From NCBI GenBank assembly GCA_009885795.1, contig VFKA01000005.1, positions 84,205 to 148,204 of the forward strand: a DNA stretch of 64,000 bases. The letters are read 5' to 3'. Origin of the DNA: Rhodospirillales bacterium (GTDB lineage Bacteria; Pseudomonadota; Alphaproteobacteria; Dongiales; Dongiaceae). Under the pieces are notes generated by a model. It saw nothing but the letters and a program-made list of their open reading frames with translations. It was not told the origin of the DNA and did no database searches. Positions within the stretch are counted from its first letter, which is position 1. Every line of letters starts with the position of its first letter. Below, one piece after another: positions 42,450 to 50,840 of the stretch. A program made the position numbers and the translations under genes.

Positions 42450-42845
42450 ATGTCCAAAGTCAGGACGGGCGGTTGTCTCTGCGGCGCGGTCACCTATCGG
42501 ATCGGCGGCCCGCTTCGGCCTATCGTCGCTTGCCACTGCACGCAATGCAGGAAAAGCAGCGGCCACTTTGGCGCCGCGACCCAATGCCTTTCGGCCGATC
42601 TGTCCATCGCGGGCGATACGCTCGCCTGGTTCAAGTCTTCCGATACGGCCGAGCGCGGCTTTTGTTACCGATGTGGCGGCAATTTGTTTTGGCGCCGGTT
42701 TGGCAATGAACACCTTTCCATCTGGGCCGGCACGATCGACGGCGAGACCGGCCTCAGGATGGAATCCCAGATCCATACCGAGTCGAAGGGCGACTACTAC
42801 GATCTCCCCGATGTGCCGATCCTTTCACAGAGCACGCTGAAATGA
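42450..42845 (+). CDS. GFA family (CENP-V/GFA domain) zinc protein
   Basis: A 131-residue GFA-family protein. Zinc-ligand cysteines are visible in GGCLCGAVTY, CHCTQCRKSSG and FCYRCGGNLF, in the usual order, with FGAATQCLSADLSI between. The family includes glutathione-dependent formaldehyde-activating enzyme, but most members have unknown substrates. The 240 bases upstream (42210-42449) hold no supported gene. It looks like cargo in the accessory region. Confidence 0.88.
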   Translation: MSKVRTGGCLCGAVTYRIGGPLRPIVACHCTQCRKSSGHFGAATQCLSADLSIAGDTLAWFKSSDTAERGFCYRCGGNLFWRRFGNEHLSIWAGTIDGETGLRMESQIHTESKGDYYDLPDVPILSQSTLK

Positions 42846-42912
42846 ATCCTCTCTATCCGCGCATGCGACCGGATGCGCCACCGCATCCAATCGCCGCCAC
42901 TATCTGGCGCTA

Positions 42913-43335
42913 TCATAGCAAAACGGTCCCAACACCGACCAGCGGAGCGGCTTCGCCTAGCCGACGGTCGAGTGTGCAAAGCGTGGCGCCTCGGTCGGCG
43001 CAAATCGCCAGATGCAGGGCGTCGCCGGCTTGCAAACTAAGTGTCGGTTGATTGGCAAACCGTGCCGCCGTTCGAAACGACGCCCGCTCGACCGGAAGCA
43101 CCTGCAATGTTTCCGCGGCCAGACGCGTAAACGCGGCCAAAGCCGCCGCGCGATGTTCCGGACCCAGTTGTCCTGTCCGCAGCTTGGTCGACAGCACCGA
43201 TGAGAATTCGGTCTCCACCCAATCGCTGATGGTCAAATCCCGGGCGTCTTGCCGGGAAAGCCAAGCCTGGACCGCGCCGGTGTCCGCCTCGTTGGTCAGC
43301 GCGCTCACCAAGACCGACGTATCGAGATAGAGCAT
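42913..43335 (-). CDS. VapC-like PIN domain toxin
   Basis: A 140-residue PIN ribonuclease. Acidic metal ligands are in MLYLDTSVLVSAL (Asp5), VETEFSSVLS (Glu near 42), AGDALHLA (Asp near 104) and TLDRRL (Asp near 122). The ATG overlaps the last base of the antitoxin stop (TGATG), which marks a translationally coupled Phd/VapC-type module. A tRNA or rRNA target is usual for the family but cannot be told here. Confidence 0.92.
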   Translation of the reverse strand: MLYLDTSVLVSALTNEADTGAVQAWLSRQDARDLTISDWVETEFSSVLSTKLRTGQLGPEHRAAALAAFTRLAAETLQVLPVERASFRTAARFANQPTLSLQAGDALHLAICADRGATLCTLDRRLGEAAPLVGVGTVLL

Positions 43336-43577
43336 CAGTAGCGCGAACCGTCGCGCACCGAGCGAAGCCAGCGTCGCGCGGGTTCGATCTGCAACGGCAT
43401 GGTATCGGTGAGTGCGCGCAAGGCAGCAAGGTCGATCGGCTTGGGCTCCCGAACAATCCCGGTAATGCGCGCGACCGGCTTACCACGACGGGTTATCCGA
43501 ACGGGTTCGCCTCGGGCCGCCCGTTCAACCAACTCGCTCAGATGCGCCTTGGCGTCCGCCAAGGTTACGTCACTCAT
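43335..43577 (-). CDS. Phd/YefM-family antitoxin
   Basis: An 80-residue antitoxin: VTLADAKAHLSELVERAARGEPVRITRRGKPV covers the Phd/YefM DNA-binding fold (about residues 4-40; shown in part by its hallmark AKAHLSELVERA and ITRRGKPVARI), and the C-terminal tail (about 45-80) would wrap the PIN toxin. The start at 43577 follows the typical MSDVTLADAK. It is placed immediately before the toxin gene. Confidence 0.9.
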   Translation of the reverse strand: MSDVTLADAKAHLSELVERAARGEPVRITRRGKPVARITGIVREPKPIDLAALRALTDTMPLQIEPARRWLRSVRDGSRY

Positions 43578-43721
43578 GACAGTCTCCTGACCATCTATTT
43601 GGTCACTTATGGCATGTCGGGCAGGCTTGGGCCACAAAAACCGTCAGGTTGAATCCACAAGAAATACATGCTATGTTGTTTCAAGATACCTTTATCTGAT
43701 GTTATGTAGCCTTAATGCACC

Positions 43722-44078
43722 ATGGCCTCACGCAACCACCTCCTCGCCGCTCCGCCTTACCAGGTTGAGCAGGCCCTGAAGACGCTCGGCGGCAACCTGC
43801 GCACTGCCCGGCTGCGCCGAAATCTGTCGATTGAAGACGTCGCCGCCAAGATCGGCGTGGGCCGCCATGTCGTGGCGGATGCAGAGAAGGGGAAGCCTTC
43901 GACGGGCATCGCCATCTATGCCGGGCTGCTCTGGGCGTTCGGCCTTATCGAGCAACTGGCGCGCATCGCCGACCCGGACACGGACGAGGAGGGTCGCCTG
44001 CTCGCGAAGCGCGGCGAGCGGGTTCATGCGAGCAGCCCTCGGGCGACAGGATCGGGAGCGCTCGACAGTGATTTCTAG
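43722..44078 (+). CDS. HipB-like XRE antitoxin
   Basis: A 118-residue helix-turn-helix protein. The HTH spans LGGNLRTARLRRNLSIEDVAAKIGVGRHVVADAEKGKPS (about residues 22-60), shown by RRNLSIEDVAAKIGVG. It is followed by a hydrophobic dimer helix (IYAGLLWAFGLIEQLARI). It overlaps the hipA start by 11 bases. The 144-base gap upstream is AT-rich and presumably holds the operator that HipB would autorepress. Confidence 0.85.
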   Translation: MASRNHLLAAPPYQVEQALKTLGGNLRTARLRRNLSIEDVAAKIGVGRHVVADAEKGKPSTGIAIYAGLLWAFGLIEQLARIADPDTDEEGRLLAKRGERVHASSPRATGSGALDSDF

Positions 44079-45360
44079 CCCTGGGACTTCCAGACCGCGC
44101 GGCGCCAGCGAATGCTTCGTCTATTTGACGCTACCCGGCGAGACGCAGGCCGTCACCGCCGGCCGCTTCGAGCTCGCCGCCAGCCGGCAAGGCGTGGTGT
44201 CCGGACGGTTCGTCTACGGGCGGAGCTATCTCGCCCGCCCGAACGCGGTCGAGATCGACCCTGTCGAATTGAAGCTCGGTTCGCGCACCTACGAGACGGT
44301 CTTGATGAAAGGCTTGTTCGGCGCCCTGCGCGATGCCGGTCCCGATTCTTGGGGACGCCGCGTCATCGAGAAACATGCCGGCCTCGCCGAACTCGGGGAA
44401 CTCGACTACCTGCTCCAATCACCCGATGACCGTGCCGGCGCGCTAGGGTTCGGTCTCGACCGAACACCGCCGGCACCGATGCGCCAGTTCAACCGGACGA
44501 TCGATCTGGAAAAGCTCCAGGCGCTCGCGGACCTGGTCGTTGGCGATGAACCGCTTCCGCTTGGCGTGGACGCGGCTGGGCTTGCGCAGGCCCAAGACCT
44601 GCTCCTTGTCGGCACCTCGATGGGTGGCGCCCGTCCAAAGGCTGTCGTCGAGGACGCAGCCGGCCTGTGGCTCGCCAAGTTCAACCAGCCCGACGACAGG
44701 TGGAATTCAGCCCGCGCCGAGCACGCCATGCTGGCGCTTGGGCGCGCTTGCGGCCTCGCGACGGCCGAGAGCCGCATCGAAACCGTGGGCAATCGCGAGG
44801 CGCTGCTCGTCAAGCGCTTCGACCGCGATAAGGCGCCCGGCGGTTATCTCAGGGCCCGCATGGTGAGCGCGCTCACTTTGCTGCGAGCCGATGAAAGCTC
44901 GCAATCGCGCGAGCGCTGGTCCTATATCGTGCTGGCCGAGGAATTGCGCCGTATCAGCGCCGAACCGAGGCGTGACGCCGCCGAACTCTTTCGGCGCATG
45001 TGCTTCAACGCCCTCATCTCGAACATCGACGATCATCCCCGCAACCACGCCATCATCGCCTGGACACGCGATTGGCGCCTGTCGCCGGCCTATGACCTGA
45101 CTCCGTCTTCGCCGGTCGGCATCGAGCGCCGCGACCTCGCCATGGCCTGTGGAGACCTGGGCCGATACGCGAACGCCGGCAACCTCGTGAGCCAGGCCGC
45201 GCGCTTCCTTCTGTCAGCCGATGAAGCCGCCAGTATCGTCGATGACATGGAAGCGCAAGTTCGCTCGACTTGGCGCGAGGTCGCGCGCGCATGCGCCATG
45301 AGCGATGCCGATTGCGCTCGGATCGCGGGAGCCTTCGCCTATCCCGGATTCAGAGCCTGA
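44068..45360 (+). CDS. HipA-like serine/threonine kinase toxin
   Basis: A 430-residue HipA. The N-terminal subdomain (residues about 15-110) includes GRFVYGRSYLARP. The kinase core shows GTSMGGARPKAVVED near residue 190, LAKFNQP with the ATP lysine, catalytic ISNIDDHPRNHA near 315 and the metal motif SPAYDLTPS near 337. HipA phosphorylates glutamyl-tRNA synthetase in E. coli; related kinases have other tRNA-synthetase targets. Start GTG 44068 is preceded by GGGAG and lies inside hipB. All key kinase residues are present, so it is probably active. Confidence 0.92.
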   Translation: MISSPGTSRPRGASECFVYLTLPGETQAVTAGRFELAASRQGVVSGRFVYGRSYLARPNAVEIDPVELKLGSRTYETVLMKGLFGALRDAGPDSWGRRVIEKHAGLAELGELDYLLQSPDDRAGALGFGLDRTPPAPMRQFNRTIDLEKLQALADLVVGDEPLPLGVDAAGLAQAQDLLLVGTSMGGARPKAVVEDAAGLWLAKFNQPDDRWNSARAEHAMLALGRACGLATAESRIETVGNREALLVKRFDRDKAPGGYLRARMVSALTLLRADESSQSRERWSYIVLAEELRRISAEPRRDAAELFRRMCFNALISNIDDHPRNHAIIAWTRDWRLSPAYDLTPSSPVGIERRDLAMACGDLGRYANAGNLVSQAARFLLSADEAASIVDDMEAQVRSTWREVARACAMSDADCARIAGAFAYPGFRA

Positions 45361-45401
45361 GGCCGTTTGCCTATCGGCCAGGCATGAGATTGCCGCCCCC
45401 T

Positions 45402-45414
45402 ACTCCCACTCGAT
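45402..45414 (-). repeat. Displaced copy of the guaA 3' end (candidate att site)
   Basis: ACTCCCACTCGAT at 45402-45414 is identical to 49233-49245 in the last codons of guaA and has the same orientation; CCCCT precedes both with a one-base difference. Read on the minus strand it encodes GTIEWE and a stop, exactly the GuaA terminus, but the codons upstream are not GuaA-like. This is what a duplicated attachment site looks like. Confidence 0.6.
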
Positions 45415-45571
45415 CGTTCCGTGGTTGCAAACGCCAAGGAAGCATACGCCTGCCGCGACACCATTCCGACAGGAATACCGTCGGAACCCGGGACAGTGGA
45501 TTGACGTTGCTTTAACTCGAAAAAAGATTCATACTGCATGCAATGAAGGCGCATCTTTGAAGGCGGAATCG

Positions 45572-45808
45572 ATGAAACAACTGACCGTGCGGAACCTCCA
45601 CGAACGGGTGGTTCGCACCTTGAAACAACGGGCCGCGGCGCATGGCCGATCCGCCGAGGCCGAACATCGGGAGATACTTCGCGCCGCGCTCGTTGCCGGA
45701 GAAGTCACCTTCGCCGACCGCGCCATGGCCCTGCGCCGGCGCCTGCGCTCCAGCGCCGACAGCAGCGAACTCATCCGCGCCGACCGCGACCGCGACCACG
45801 CCCCATGA
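45572..45808 (+). CDS. FitA-like ribbon-helix-helix antitoxin
   Basis: A 78-residue antitoxin with the FitA/VapB N-terminus MKQLTVRNLHERVVRTLKQRAAAHGRSAEAEHREILRAAL (about residues 1-40, RHH fold; hallmark HGRSAEAEHREILRAAL). The rest is a charged tail that would bind the PIN toxin. ATG 45572 is used because the RHH fold starts there. It overlaps the toxin start by four bases (ATGA). Confidence 0.88.
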   Translation: MKQLTVRNLHERVVRTLKQRAAAHGRSAEAEHREILRAALVAGEVTFADRAMALRRRLRSSADSSELIRADRDRDHAP

Positions 45809-46233
45809 CCGGCTATGTGGTGGATGCCGGCGTCTCGGTAAAGTGGCTCGTCACCGAAGCGTACTCCGATGAGGCGGCCCGCTTGTTGGCCCCCTCGCAG
45901 GTGTTGATCGCACCGGAGCTTCTCTTCGCCGAAGCCGCCAATGCACTCTGGGCCCTGTGCCGGCGCGGCGACATCGGCAAGGCCGACGTCGCGGAAGCAA
46001 TCGACGCGCTCAAATCCGCGCCAATCGCCATTCCTCTATCCATGCGTCAGCTCGCCGCCTCCGCGAGCCGCCTTGCGCTCGACCTCGACCACCCGGTCTA
46101 TGATTGCTTTTATCTCGCGCTTGCCGTGCAGGAACAGTCTCCGGTCGTCACGGCCGATCGGCGGTTCTACGACGTGGTGCGCGCGCACCCTTATCTATCG
46201 GATCGGATTGTCCATGTGCGGGACTTGGCGTGA
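45805..46233 (+). CDS. VapC/FitB-like PIN domain toxin
   Basis: A 142-residue PIN ribonuclease with acidic residues in GYVVDAGVSVKWL (Asp7), ELLFAEAANALW (Glu near 44), YDCFYLALA (Asp near 99) and VVTADRRFYDVV (Asp near 116). It starts inside the antitoxin stop. The WLVTE and HPVYDCFYLALA blocks are typical of COG4113-like PIN toxins. A complete module, probably functional. Confidence 0.93.
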   Translation: MTGYVVDAGVSVKWLVTEAYSDEAARLLAPSQVLIAPELLFAEAANALWALCRRGDIGKADVAEAIDALKSAPIAIPLSMRQLAASASRLALDLDHPVYDCFYLALAVQEQSPVVTADRRFYDVVRAHPYLSDRIVHVRDLA

Positions 46234-46291
46234 CGGAGGGGGGATCAATAATGTCCCTCCGTCCGGCTCCTCAAGACGACTATGCCAAGAA

Positions 46292-46651
46292 ATGACCTAC
46301 GACGAATTCAATGATTTCTGCGGCGCGCTTCCAGCCACGACGCATGTCGTGCAATGGGGCGGCGCGCAGGTCTGGAAAGTCGGCGGCAAAGTCTTCGCGA
46401 TCGGCGGTTGGGGAAAAAACGACGTGGCGAGCTATGCCTTCAAGGTGACCGCAATCGCCTATGAAATCCTCAAAGAGCAGCCGGGTTTACGTCCCGCACC
46501 CTACCTTGCTTCGCGTGGCATGACCTGGATACAGCATTTCGCGAAACCAGGGCTACCGGATAGCGAGCTCAAGGAGTATCTGCGCTTGTCACATCGAATC
46601 GTCTCGCGGGGCCTGTCGAAGAAGAAGCAAACCGAACTTGGACTTCGCTAA
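46292..46651 (+). CDS. MmcQ/YjbR family protein
   Basis: A 119-residue MmcQ/YjbR protein (CyaY-like fold): MTYDEFNDFCGALPATTHVVQWG, KVGGKVFAIGGWG, and the C-terminal SHRIVSRGLSKKKQTEL that resembles the family's SYxLVxxxLTKKxR ending. Members are small DNA-binding-like proteins of unknown cell role. It is island cargo, 58 bases after the PIN toxin. Confidence 0.82.
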   Translation: MTYDEFNDFCGALPATTHVVQWGGAQVWKVGGKVFAIGGWGKNDVASYAFKVTAIAYEILKEQPGLRPAPYLASRGMTWIQHFAKPGLPDSELKEYLRLSHRIVSRGLSKKKQTELGLR

Positions 46652-46741
46652 CAGATCGACGCCGACCTAAGAGGCGATTTCATCGCGCGTCGAGACTCAA
46701 AAATCATTCGCGCGTCTTATAATGCCCGAACGGCCCGGGGG

Positions 46742-47473
46742 TCACCGGAAAATCGCGATCACATTCGGACGCTGAAGAAACTGTCGTTCCGCGGTGATGA
46801 TGCCCAATGCGGTGGCTTCTTCCATCGGCGCCGTCGGATCGCCGCTGAGTTTCAGCCCACCATAGATCGAGATTCTCCAAATGCCGAACTCCGGATAGTC
46901 GGTGCCTTGGGCGCCTTCGTAGGAGAACGCGCCATTGCCGAGATTGGAGCGGACGCGTTGCTTGGCGTTCAGGCCGAGAAAGGCGGAGAAACTCTCCTCG
47001 CCGAATTTCGTCAACGAGACGACTTTCAGATCGTGATGGGGTTGCAGCGCGACAGCCCAGTGATGCCATAAAAGTCCTTTGGCGACGAAACCGACGAGTT
47101 GGTGGAGCCGATCACTATCAAATGGAAGCGTCATCGTCGGCACACGCAATCCGGGGCGTTCCTCGGTCAGCGTCAATCCTCGCCCGTGTGCGAGTTCGCG
47201 GTGGAGCTTGGCGTTCTTCGCCAGCCGACCGGGAACCAACCCTTGGAGATTGGCGAGCGCATCCGCATGTCGGCCGCCGAACGGCAACACCGCTGTCAAA
47301 TAGTGCTCCAGACGTGATTTTTCGTTGTTGCAGGGTTGGCACGCCGGAACCTTCGGCAAATCCGCCCTCGCGGTCTCGGGGAAAAACTCACGGGCAAAGA
47401 CATGATCGCCCGTCGATGTCGACGGATTGGTCAAACAGTAGATGCAAGGCTTGCCACGAAATCGCTTGCTCAC
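46742..47473 (-). CDS. HNH-type endonuclease domain protein
   Basis: A 243-residue protein. The N-terminal 60 residues hold an HNH/zinc-finger nuclease pattern: CIYCL (residues 10-14), STGDHVFAREFFPE with the DH pair, then VPACQPCNNEKSRLEHYL with the second CxxC followed by N. The remaining 180 residues have no recognised domain. GTG start at 47473 overlaps the stop of the XRE-DUF1488 gene (GTGA), so the two are coupled. Island cargo; a nuclease effector under control of the upstream regulator is plausible but inferred. Confidence 0.75.
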   Translation of the reverse strand: MSKRFRGKPCIYCLTNPSTSTGDHVFAREFFPETARADLPKVPACQPCNNEKSRLEHYLTAVLPFGGRHADALANLQGLVPGRLAKNAKLHRELAHGRGLTLTEERPGLRVPTMTLPFDSDRLHQLVGFVAKGLLWHHWAVALQPHHDLKVVSLTKFGEESFSAFLGLNAKQRVRSNLGNGAFSYEGAQGTDYPEFGIWRISIYGGLKLSGDPTAPMEEATALGIITAERQFLQRPNVIAIFR

Positions 47474-48006
47474 CCGGCGCGCTCCGGAAAGTCATCGCTG
47501 GTCAGATGCACGCGCCGATCCGGTGTTACTCGCCCGGCGTCGATCGCTGCGGCGGCCGCTTTGAGTATCCTTCCCCGATGCTCATCGAAGAGAGCCACGT
47601 ATTCCGCCTCAGGCCGGGTTTCACGAAAATGGGCAAGGTCGTCGAGCGCTTCCCGCGACACGAACACTTCGATCTCCCGGCCACGCCATTCGACGGAGAA
47701 CATGAGAGCGTCCCAACGGTCGAGCTTGGCGGGCCGGCGCAGCACGTTCGGCATGCCGGCAATGCGCCGCACGCCGGGACCATAGTCGCCTTCGCTCGAA
47801 AGGAAGACGACGCCATGGTCCTCAAGAGCCAGACGGATCGCCCTGGCGCCGCCCAACTCGCCGCCACGACGCTCCTTCTCATAATCGCGCACAGTGCTCA
47901 GTCCTACCTTCGCCTTCTCGGCGAGCTGTTCCTGGGACCAGTCGAGCAAGGTCCGTCCGGCGCGAATCTGCGATGGGGTGACAGGTGATTTTTCAGCGGC
48001 AACCAT
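47470..48006 (-). CDS. XRE-family HTH protein fused to a DUF1488-like domain
   Basis: A 178-residue protein. Residues about 10-65 form an XRE helix-turn-helix (PSQIRAGRTLLDWSQEQLAEKA, then VGLSTVRDYEKERRG). Residues about 100-160 match the DUF1488-like pattern (LMFSVEWRGREIEVFVSREALDDL; FDEHRGRI). It is upstream of and overlaps the HNH gene and is divergent from the HTH/PIN module across about 160 AT-rich bases. It likely represses its own operon. The domain fusion is unusual in my experience of either family alone. Confidence 0.75.
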   Translation of the reverse strand: MVAAEKSPVTPSQIRAGRTLLDWSQEQLAEKAKVGLSTVRDYEKERRGGELGGARAIRLALEDHGVVFLSSEGDYGPGVRRIAGMPNVLRRPAKLDRWDALMFSVEWRGREIEVFVSREALDDLAHFRETRPEAEYVALFDEHRGRILKAAAAAIDAGRVTPDRRVHLTSDDFPERAG

Positions 48007-48116
48007 ATCTAAAAACGTCCAGTTACTACCATCTTTATTCGTTTACTATGTTTCAATGAAAACAGTTTATCAAGGATCATCCGCAGTCACGACTGAAACA
48101 GTCACCCTTTCACTTA

Positions 48117-48145
48117 TTGCAGTTAGATTGGGTCAGCGCTATATT
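48117..48145 (+). promoter_or_regulatory. Candidate promoter of the HTH/PIN module
   Basis: TTGCAG (48117-48122) and TATATT (48140-48145) are exactly 17 bases apart. An AAAGGAGG ribosome-binding site (48154-48161) follows, six bases before the ATG at 48168. Upstream bases contain GACTGAAACAGTC, a short palindrome that could be an operator. Confidence 0.5.
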
Positions 48146-48167
48146 CATCGCCGAAAGGAGGCCTGCC

Positions 48168-48614
48168 ATGACCACCCAGGTGCTGCGGTTCGTCGAACTG
48201 TCCGATGAAGATCGCAAGGAGACCGGACGCCTTGGCAAGCTTGGCAAAGGCGACCGGGTCGAGGTGCGCGTCAAGCGGCGCACCGGCCCCGATCAGACCC
48301 TGTCCTTGCCGCGGGATGCCACAGCGCTGATCGAAGCGCTGCTCGGCCATCTGCTCGAGGGCGACCGGGTCGCGGTCCTCACCGAAGATCAGGAACTCAG
48401 CCCCAATGACGCGGCCGGTATCCTCGGCGTCTCGCGTCCGCTTGTAGTGCATCGCATGGAGACTGGCCAGCTTCCCTTCCGCTATGTCGGCAAGCATCGC
48501 CGCGCCAAATTGAAAGACGTACTCGTGCTTAAGACCAAGATCGACGCCCAGCGCGCCGCGATGGAGGCGTTGGCCGGCGACGCCGAGGATCTTAAGAAGC
48601 GCTATGGTGCTTGA
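48168..48614 (+). CDS. HTH (excisionase-type) antitoxin of a PIN module
   Basis: A 148-residue protein. The C-terminal half holds an excisionase-like helix-turn-helix (LSPNDAAGILGVSRPLVVHRME, near residues 85-106) followed by LPFRYVGKHRRAKLKDVL. Such proteins are found as antitoxins upstream of PIN-domain toxins, and the toxin here starts inside this gene with an 11-base overlap. The perfect ribosome-binding site fixes the ATG at 48168. Confidence 0.85.
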   Translation: MTTQVLRFVELSDEDRKETGRLGKLGKGDRVEVRVKRRTGPDQTLSLPRDATALIEALLGHLLEGDRVAVLTEDQELSPNDAAGILGVSRPLVVHRMETGQLPFRYVGKHRRAKLKDVLVLKTKIDAQRAAMEALAGDAEDLKKRYGA

Positions 48615-49177
48615 ACCCTCTGTCGTCATCTTCGACGCCTGCATCCTCTACCCATTCCATCTCAGGAACATCGTCGTGCAAATTGCCGTGGACCGTCTGG
48701 TCGATGCGCGATGGACGGACGAGATTCACGATGAATGGATTCGCAATCGCCGCCGGCGTGCCCGGCATTCCCATCGAGCGCTTGCAGATCACCCGCAAAC
48801 TCATGAATGACGCGTTACCGGACGCGACGGTCACCAGCTATCGAACGCATATCAAGGCCGTCACCCTGCCTGATCCGGATGATCGCCACGTCGTCGCCGC
48901 CGCGATTACGGCCGGCGCGTCGGTTATCCTCACCTGGAATCTGCACGATTTCCCGGCAAGGGAATTGAAGAAGCACGGCTTGGTCCGCCGGACCCCGGAC
49001 GCCCTTCTCACCGATCTATGTGATAAGGCTCCGGACCGGATCCTCGCCTCCTTGGCGAATGCACGGCGCAATCTCAGCAAGACGCGAGTTTCGGCCCCCG
49101 ACTTCATCGATATCCTGAAGAACCAAAAGCTCACCCAGCTTGCGGCGAGGATCGCCAAGCTCACAACCGATCTATAA
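48604..49177 (+). pseudogene. PIN-domain toxin interrupted by a one-base frameshift
   Basis: The first part reads in one frame as VVIFDACILYPFHLRNIVVQIA...DEIHDEWIRN, a PIN N-terminus with its first Asp. From about 48750 the family sequence continues in the next frame: GIPIERLQITRKLM, then LPDPDDRHVVAAAITAGASVILTWNLHDFP to the end at 49177. The shift lies in or near AATCGCCGCCGGCG. Without it the product would be about 190 residues, a complete PIN toxin. As written the toxin is inactive, although a sequencing error cannot be excluded. Confidence 0.8.
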
Positions 49178-49230
49178 GCGTCCGCTACCAATTCCATTTC
49201 ATCTGTATACTGATTATCGGTACACACCCC

Positions 49231-50778
49231 TCACTCCCACTCGATGGTGCCCGGCGGTTTCGCGGTCACGTCGTAGACGACGCGGTTCACCCCGCGCACC
49301 TCGTTGACGATGCGGGTCGCGATCGCGCCCAACAACTCATGCGGCAGCGGGTAGTAGTCGGCGGTCATGCCGTCGGTCGAGGTGACCGCGCGCAGGGCGC
49401 AGACCCGGTCGTAAGTCCGTTCATCGCCCATGACGCCCACGGTGCGCACCGGCAAGAGTACGGCGAAGGCCTGCCAGATGGCGTCGTACAGCCCGGCGCG
49501 CTCCAACTCCTCCAGGAAGATGGCATCGGCGCGGCGCAGGATCGCGAGGCTCTCCGCCGTCACCTCGCCCGGTATGCGGATGGCGAGACCCGGACCCGGA
49601 AACGGATGGCGCTTCACCAGGCGCTCGGGCAGGCCGAGCTCGCGGCCAAGGGCGCGCACCTCGTCCTTGAACAACTCGCGCAACGGCTCCACCAATTTGA
49701 GGCGCATGCGCTCAGGGAGTCCGCCGACATTGTGGTGCGACTTGATGGTGACGCTGGGCCCGCCCGAGAACGACACCGATTCGATGACGTCCGGATAGAG
49801 CGTGCCCTGCGCCAGGAAATCGACGCCGCCCAGTTTCTGAGCTTCTTCCTCGAACACGTCGATGAAGAGACCGCCGATGATTTTGCGCTTGCGTTCGGGC
49901 TCGGCGTGTCCGGCCAGCGCCGCCAGGAACCGCGCGCCGGCCTCCTTCTGGATCAACGGAATGTTGTAGTGGTCGCGGAACACGCGCGCGACATCCTCGG
50001 CCTCGCCTTCGCGCAATAGCCCGTGATCGACGAAGATGCAGGTGAGCCGCTCGCCGATCGCCTCGTGAATCAGCACCGCGGCCACCGAGGAATCCACGCC
50101 GCCGGAAAGCCCGCACACCACGCGGCCCTCGCCCACCTGGCGGCGGACGGCCTCGATCGCCTGCCGCCGGAAGGCGGCCATGGTCCAATCGCCCTTGCAA
50201 CCGGCGATGCCCTTGACGAAGTTCGCCAGCAGCCTGCCGCCATGCGGCGTGTGCACGACCTCGGGATGGAACATGACGCCATAAAAGCGCCGCGCGTCGT
50301 CGGCGATGGCCGCGAAGGGCGCGCCGTCGCTGATTCCGACGGCGCGGAACCCCGGCGGCAGGCGTACGACGCGGTCGCCGTGGCTCATCCACACCTGCTC
50401 GCGGCCGCCAGCCCCGGAGATCGCTTCGAACAAGGCGCTCTCGGCCGTCACCGTGAGGAAGGCGCGGCCGAATTCGTGGTGCGCCGAGCGCGCGACCTCG
50501 CCACCCAACTGCGCGCACAGGGTCTGCATGCCGTAGCAGATGCCGAGTACCGGAACGCCGAGCGCGAATATCGATTCCGGCGCGCGCGGCGTGTCCTCCA
50601 GCGTCACCGATGCCGGGCCGCCGGACAGGATGACGGCCTTCGGCGCGAAGGCCGCGAGCCGCGCCGGATCGGCATTGAACGGCACGATCTCGCAATAGAC
50701 GCCGGCCTCGCGCACGCGCCGCGCGATCAGCTGCGTCGTCTGCGAGCCGAAATCGAGGATGAGGACGCGGTCGGTCAT
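49231..50778 (-). CDS. guaA: GMP synthase (glutamine-hydrolysing)
   Basis: A 515-residue GuaA (XMP to GMP). It has the glutaminase nucleophile in GICYGMQTL near residue 79 with FHPEVVHT histidine near 170, the ATP pyrophosphatase loop [12 protein letters not shown] near 228, and the C-terminal dimer domain ending PPGTIEWE. The ATG at 50778 gives [13 protein letters not shown]; an extension upstream to 50919 lacks similarity. The intact gene is one side of the putative island. guaB lies three genes away on the same strand. Confidence 0.97.
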   Translation of the reverse strand: MTDRVLILDFGSQTTQLIARRVREAGVYCEIVPFNADPARLAAFAPKAVILSGGPASVTLEDTPRAPESIFALGVPVLGICYGMQTLCAQLGGEVARSAHHEFGRAFLTVTAESALFEAISGAGGREQVWMSHGDRVVRLPPGFRAVGISDGAPFAAIADDARRFYGVMFHPEVVHTPHGGRLLANFVKGIAGCKGDWTMAAFRRQAIEAVRRQVGEGRVVCGLSGGVDSSVAAVLIHEAIGERLTCIFVDHGLLREGEAEDVARVFRDHYNIPLIQKEAGARFLAALAGHAEPERKRKIIGGLFIDVFEEEAQKLGGVDFLAQGTLYPDVIESVSFSGGPSVTIKSHHNVGGLPERMRLKLVEPLRELFKDEVRALGRELGLPERLVKRHPFPGPGLAIRIPGEVTAESLAILRRADAIFLEELERAGLYDAIWQAFAVLLPVRTVGVMGDERTYDRVCALRAVTSTDGMTADYYPLPHELLGAIATRIVNEVRGVNRVVYDVTAKPPGTIEWE

Positions 50779-50840
50779 CGTGGGGGAATCGCCGGGCAAG
50801 CCGGCATCATTCCCGTTCGCCTGGCCCCGCGCAAGCGGGC

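Larger units (their letters stand above)
45402..49245. mobile_element. Putative decayed genomic island in the 3' end of guaA
   Basis: A 3.8-kb segment bounded by the 13-base direct repeat at 45402-45414 and 49233-49245, which is the end of guaA. The 3' end of guaA is a documented integration hotspot for tyrosine-recombinase islands. Contents are accessory: FitAB-like module, MmcQ-like protein, HNH nuclease, XRE-DUF1488 protein, and an HTH/PIN module with a frameshifted toxin. No integrase is present, so the element is a remnant or was mobilised in trans. The toxin-antitoxin genes at 41.5-45.4 kb lie outside this repeat pair and may belong to another insertion. Confidence 0.5.
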
